A stretch of DNA of 64,000 nucleotides from Cerasicoccus frondis. GTDB lineage: Bacteria > Verrucomicrobiota > Verrucomicrobiia > Opitutales > Cerasicoccaceae. Shown here in pieces: positions 62,519 to 64,000 of the stretch. The stretch covers positions 208,929-272,928 of the forward strand of contig JAVDPC010000004.1 of assembly GCA_031296915.1 (NCBI GenBank). The letters run 5' to 3'. A program made the position numbers and the translations under genes. Under the pieces are notes generated by a model. The model worked only from the letters and a program-made list of their open reading frames with translations. It was not told the DNA's origin and made no database searches. How positions within the stretch are numbered: position 1 is the stretch's first letter; each line of letters opens with the position of its first letter.

Positions 62519-63931
62519 ATGAAGAAAACCCATTGCGCCGCCGTCGATCTCGGCGCCACCAGCGGACGCGTCATTGTTGGCGCCTACACCCAGGACTCAC
62601 TTGAGCTCACCGAGATCCATCGTTTCCCGAACGCGTTTCATCGGCTGAACCAGCACGATTACTGGGACTTGGGCGGCTTCTTCAGCCACATTCAAAAGGG
62701 CCTCATCGAGGCTAAGAAACTCTTTCCCGAACTGGTTTCCTGCGGCGTCGACACCTGGGGCGTGGACTTCGCACTGCTTGACAAAGATGGCCGCCTCGTC
62801 GCCCCAGTACACGCCTACCGCGATGAGCGCACCGAGCCAATCCGCGACCGCATCCTCGCCAGCGGCGACGATAAAAAACTCTACGACTGGACCGGCCTCC
62901 CCCCCGTCAATTACAACACGGTGATTCAGCTCCACGAGTCGCTGACCGCCTTTCCCCACCTGCGCGAGGCCGTCGACCGCTGCCTGCTGCTTCCGGATTA
63001 CTTCAATTACCTGCTTTCGGGCCAGATGGTCAACGAAGTCTCCATCGCCAGCACCGGGCAGTTACTCGACATCCAAACCGACGGCTTTTCCCAGGAGACG
63101 CTGGACTACTTTGGCATACCCGCCAAGTGGTTTGAAGGACCGGCCAAGGCAGGTCAAAAGCTCGGCCGAGTCCGCGAATTGCCGGGCTTGGAAGACGTCG
63201 AGGTTATCCTGGCGCCAGGGCATGACACCTCTTGCGCGTTTGAGGCGATTCCCCGCATTGGGAAGGATTTGTTTATCTCGGCCGGCACTTGGCTGCTGGT
63301 CGGCGGCCTCACCGCCAACGCCGCATCCGGCGACATCGCCTACAAGCTCGGCGTATCGAACGAGCGCGATGGCCAGGGAGGTTATCGTCCCAATAAAATC
63401 CTCCTCGGCCTCTGGCTATTGGAAAAAGTGATGCCATTCTTTGATGGCCGCCCGACCAACGACGCAGAGTGGTCGGCGCTCATCGAGCGCGCAGACGACA
63501 TTGGCCGGGCCGAAGTGCTGATCGACACCAGTGACCGCTCGCTCTTCAATCCAGAAAACATGAAGGAGGCAATCGACGCCAATCTCGCCAAGCAAGGCGG
63601 CAAACCGCCTGCGGATTTGCCCGGCTATGTGAGTTTGATCTGTGACTCCCTCGGCGCCAGTGTAGCCGATACGGTCAGCAAATTTGAAGCGATGACGGGT
63701 GAGTCTTTCGACAACATCATTATCGTCGGCGGCGGTTCGAAAAACCGGCTTCTGTGCCAGCGCATTGCGGATTTTGCCAACATCCCCGTGACCAGCTACA
63801 AGCTCGAAGGAACCACTGTGGGCAACATCGGCTACCAACTACTCGGCTTGGGCGTGATCGATTCGCTCGACGAGTTTCGCGCCGTCGTCGCCCGCGACAT
63901 CGCCAAGCAAAGCTACCGCCCCACCGCCTAG
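62519..63931 (+). CDS. rhaB: rhamnulokinase-type FGGY kinase
   Basis: ATP-dependent phosphorylation of L-rhamnulose (or L-fuculose) to the 1-phosphate that the BMC aldolase cleaves. 470 aa. N-terminal phosphate-1 motif AVDLGATSGRVIVG (8-21), GVDTWGVDFALLD (~76-88), the FGGY C-terminal APGHDTSCAF and VGGGSKNRLLCQ (~398-409). The TAG stop (63929-63931) is also the first three bases of the 63929 inverted-repeat element. Confidence 0.88.
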   Translation: MKKTHCAAVDLGATSGRVIVGAYTQDSLELTEIHRFPNAFHRLNQHDYWDLGGFFSHIQKGLIEAKKLFPELVSCGVDTWGVDFALLDKDGRLVAPVHAYRDERTEPIRDRILASGDDKKLYDWTGLPPVNYNTVIQLHESLTAFPHLREAVDRCLLLPDYFNYLLSGQMVNEVSIASTGQLLDIQTDGFSQETLDYFGIPAKWFEGPAKAGQKLGRVRELPGLEDVEVILAPGHDTSCAFEAIPRIGKDLFISAGTWLLVGGLTANAASGDIAYKLGVSNERDGQGGYRPNKILLGLWLLEKVMPFFDGRPTNDAEWSALIERADDIGRAEVLIDTSDRSLFNPENMKEAIDANLAKQGGKPPADLPGYVSLICDSLGASVADTVSKFEAMTGESFDNIIIVGGGSKNRLLCQRIADFANIPVTSYKLEGTTVGNIGYQLLGLGVIDSLDEFRAVVARDIAKQSYRPTA

Positions 63932-64000
63932 AGCACTTTTCATCTAGATTGGCCGATCAGGCCGCAGTGATTTTTCGTGTCCAGCAAGGCGGCTTGAGCG
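63929..64000. mobile_element. second copy of the 272-bp element (left part only)
   Basis: 72 bases match 22308-22379 with one mismatch, including the full 29-base left terminal repeat. The right part lies beyond the window. Its first bases form the rhaB-like stop codon, so it adjoins the kinase coding end directly. Confidence 0.8.

Overview
The window looks like a chromosome segment from a member of the Verrucomicrobiota, most likely class Opitutia (Puniceicoccales/Opitutales-like). The evidence is: (i) a bacterial microcompartment (BMC) locus of the Planctomycetes-Verrucomicrobia (PVM) type for L-fucose/L-rhamnose breakdown; (ii) two PEP-CTERM proteins with PEP-box, membrane span and Arg-rich tail; (iii) very large secreted proteins opening with the VLNYQG-type domain; (iv) stand-alone pseudopilins of the GFTL[VL]E type. 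The assignment is inferred from gene content; no rRNA or tRNA gene was seen.

Layout. 1-10.4 kb: housekeeping and envelope genes (degenerate receiver protein, PPK2, M48 lipoprotein protease, DUF1275 protein, M20 peptidase, UbiB/ABC1 kinase, lipase-like hydrolase, large membrane protein). Two loci here, one of them ubiB-like, are interrupted by an in-frame TAG. 10.4-11.7 kb: VanZ-like protein and TatD nuclease. 11.7-20.2 kb: an accessory island with an AT-rich leader, a small secreted protein and two giant paralogous surface proteins. 20.3-22.6 kb: a single-span protein, TcdA and a repeat-dense stretch (REP-like hairpins, a ten-unit 23-bp array, and a 272-bp element with perfect 29-bp terminal inverted repeats). 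22.6-30.4 kb: the BMC operon on the minus strand, reading pduL, BMC-H, BMC-H, ackA, BMC-H, BMC-P, aldehyde dehydrogenase, BMC-P, BMC-P, class II aldolase, LDH-like. 30.6-34.1 kb: an unknown protein, gene remnants, a PrpA/ApaH-like phosphatase, and two pseudopilins separated by a second inverted-repeat element. 34.3-49.6 kb: lysA-like, IMPase-like, MBL/beta-CASP, apaG, marC, ftsH, tilS, GPP34-like, RRM protein, rseP, DUF5069, cytidylate-kinase-like and MIF-like genes. 49.6-61.6 kb: PEP-CTERM proteins, two orphan Dpp-type permeases, a nucleoside-permease-family protein, a MetOD1 protein with a histidine kinase, pdxH, kup, an SMP-30 protein, a Fur-family regulator and a SafE-like protein. 61.7-64.0 kb: a DeoR regulator and a rhamnulokinase-type kinase, ending in a second copy of the 272-bp element.

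How the genes work together. The FGGY kinase phosphorylates the ketose (rhamnulose or fuculose). The encapsulated class II aldolase splits the 1-phosphate to DHAP and lactaldehyde. The CoA-acylating aldehyde dehydrogenase, PduL and the acetate-kinase homologue would then carry lactaldehyde through lactyl-CoA and lactyl-phosphate to lactate plus ATP inside a shell of three BMC-H and three BMC-P paralogues. The LDH-like protein is the obvious NAD-recycling candidate, but it lacks the catalytic histidine. Two features stand out as unexplained. The BMC operon spacers carry short tandem repeats and self-complementary arms, different in each spacer. Both BMC-related transcription units end at copies of the same inverted-repeat element.
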